From: Plecoglossus altivelis
Taxonomy: Eukaryota > Chordata > Actinopteri > Osmeriformes > Plecoglossidae
Direction of reading: 5' to 3'
Assembly: GCA_036571765.1 (NCBI GenBank)
Contig: BROE01000001.1
Coordinates: 6,630,818-6,694,817, forward strand
DNA: 64,000 nt
The notes under the pieces are model-generated. The model saw only the letters and a program-made list of their open reading frames with translations, did no database searches and was not told the DNA's origin. How positions within the stretch are numbered: position 1 is the stretch's first letter; each line of letters opens with the position of its first letter. The position numbers and the translations under genes are program-made. Below, piece after piece: positions 63,501-64,000 of this stretch.

Positions 63501-64000
63501 CATGAGGGTTTGTAAAATGTGAAAATGCAAGTGTGTTTACTTATAGTTATGGATACATTACTATTTCTGTATGTCTATTTTGACATGGTTACTTTGGTTA
63601 TGTTAAGCATATTTTTTGTCCTTGTTGAGGTTTTTTACTTCTGTATCTGATCTCTTATCTAGATTGTGCCCAAAGCTTGACAGAATAAATACTCTATTTC
63701 AACAGTGGAGCAGCTTTCATCTGAGCCCAAAGAAAACACCAGCTTCAGAGTCCAACTGAGGGAAAGAGTTAGGGTTTCCTGTCTGTATTGATTTTTGCCT
63801 TGATCTGCTATTTTAGGTAACATCAACTTACTCGAAGAACACTGTAATTACAGAGCAACATCTGGAAATCATAAGAATGCAGTGTAACCAGCAAGAAAGC
63901 TTCATTTGAAATAGTAGAAAAGTATATTCTGTATAGCTTGAAACACAGCTCCTGTGTTTATTACTGGACTTATGGACTGATTATCAAGGACCGATAAGAA

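Larger units (their letters stand above)
56650..64000. other. Spacer right of ptma, no gene recognised
   Basis: No exon with family resemblance and splice context was found. The only structured parts are the compound microsatellite at 60342-60484 and the hairpin at 60526-60576. A 58-codon ATG frame at 61133-61309 (+) has no recognised relative. Confidence 0.5.

Overview
This is vertebrate nuclear DNA, most likely from a teleost fish. Genes are split into short exons by GT-AG introns (two GC-AG exceptions). Introns and spacers are AT-rich and full of microsatellites, and the decoded proteins resemble vertebrate families with fish-like divergence. I cannot name the species.

Layout. (1) 96-5223, + strand: the last 16 coding exons of a mitofusin (mfn1), a GTPase of mitochondrial outer-membrane fusion; the first ~37 codons lie to the left of the window. 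(2) 8515-29442, - strand: pex5l (PEX5-related protein/TRIP8b), convergent with mfn1. Fourteen coding exons close in phase to a 613-aa protein, from the MYQGHLQ start micro-exon to the C-terminal TPR exon. (3) 29.4-36.7 kb: pex5l promoter side and a spacer with a (GCCT)n microsatellite. (4) 36681-39140, + strand: a decayed prohibitin-2 (phb2) copy that keeps its introns but has in-frame stops, a 5-bp frameshift and missing segments. (5) 39.3-52.9 kb: gene-poor, with a LINE 3' tail, long polypyrimidine/polypurine tracts and several CTCF-like motifs. (6) 53148-56042, + strand: a complete five-exon prothymosin alpha gene (ptma), 113 aa, with promoter motifs and a poly(A) signal. (7) 56.6-64 kb: no gene recognised; a compound CA/CAGA/CATA microsatellite beside a hairpin.

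The genes do not form a pathway. The mfn1-pex5l neighbourhood matches human 3q26 from general knowledge, while human PTMA lies on chromosome 2, so the right part reflects a different ancestral arrangement. I found no rRNA, tRNA, CRISPR array or viral gene, and no new multi-gene system. The most notable points are two GC-AG introns in mfn1, one splitting the P-loop codons, a minisatellite forming an intron 3' end, a perfect 26-bp-arm palindrome in a pex5l intron, and the datable lesions of the phb2 pseudogene.
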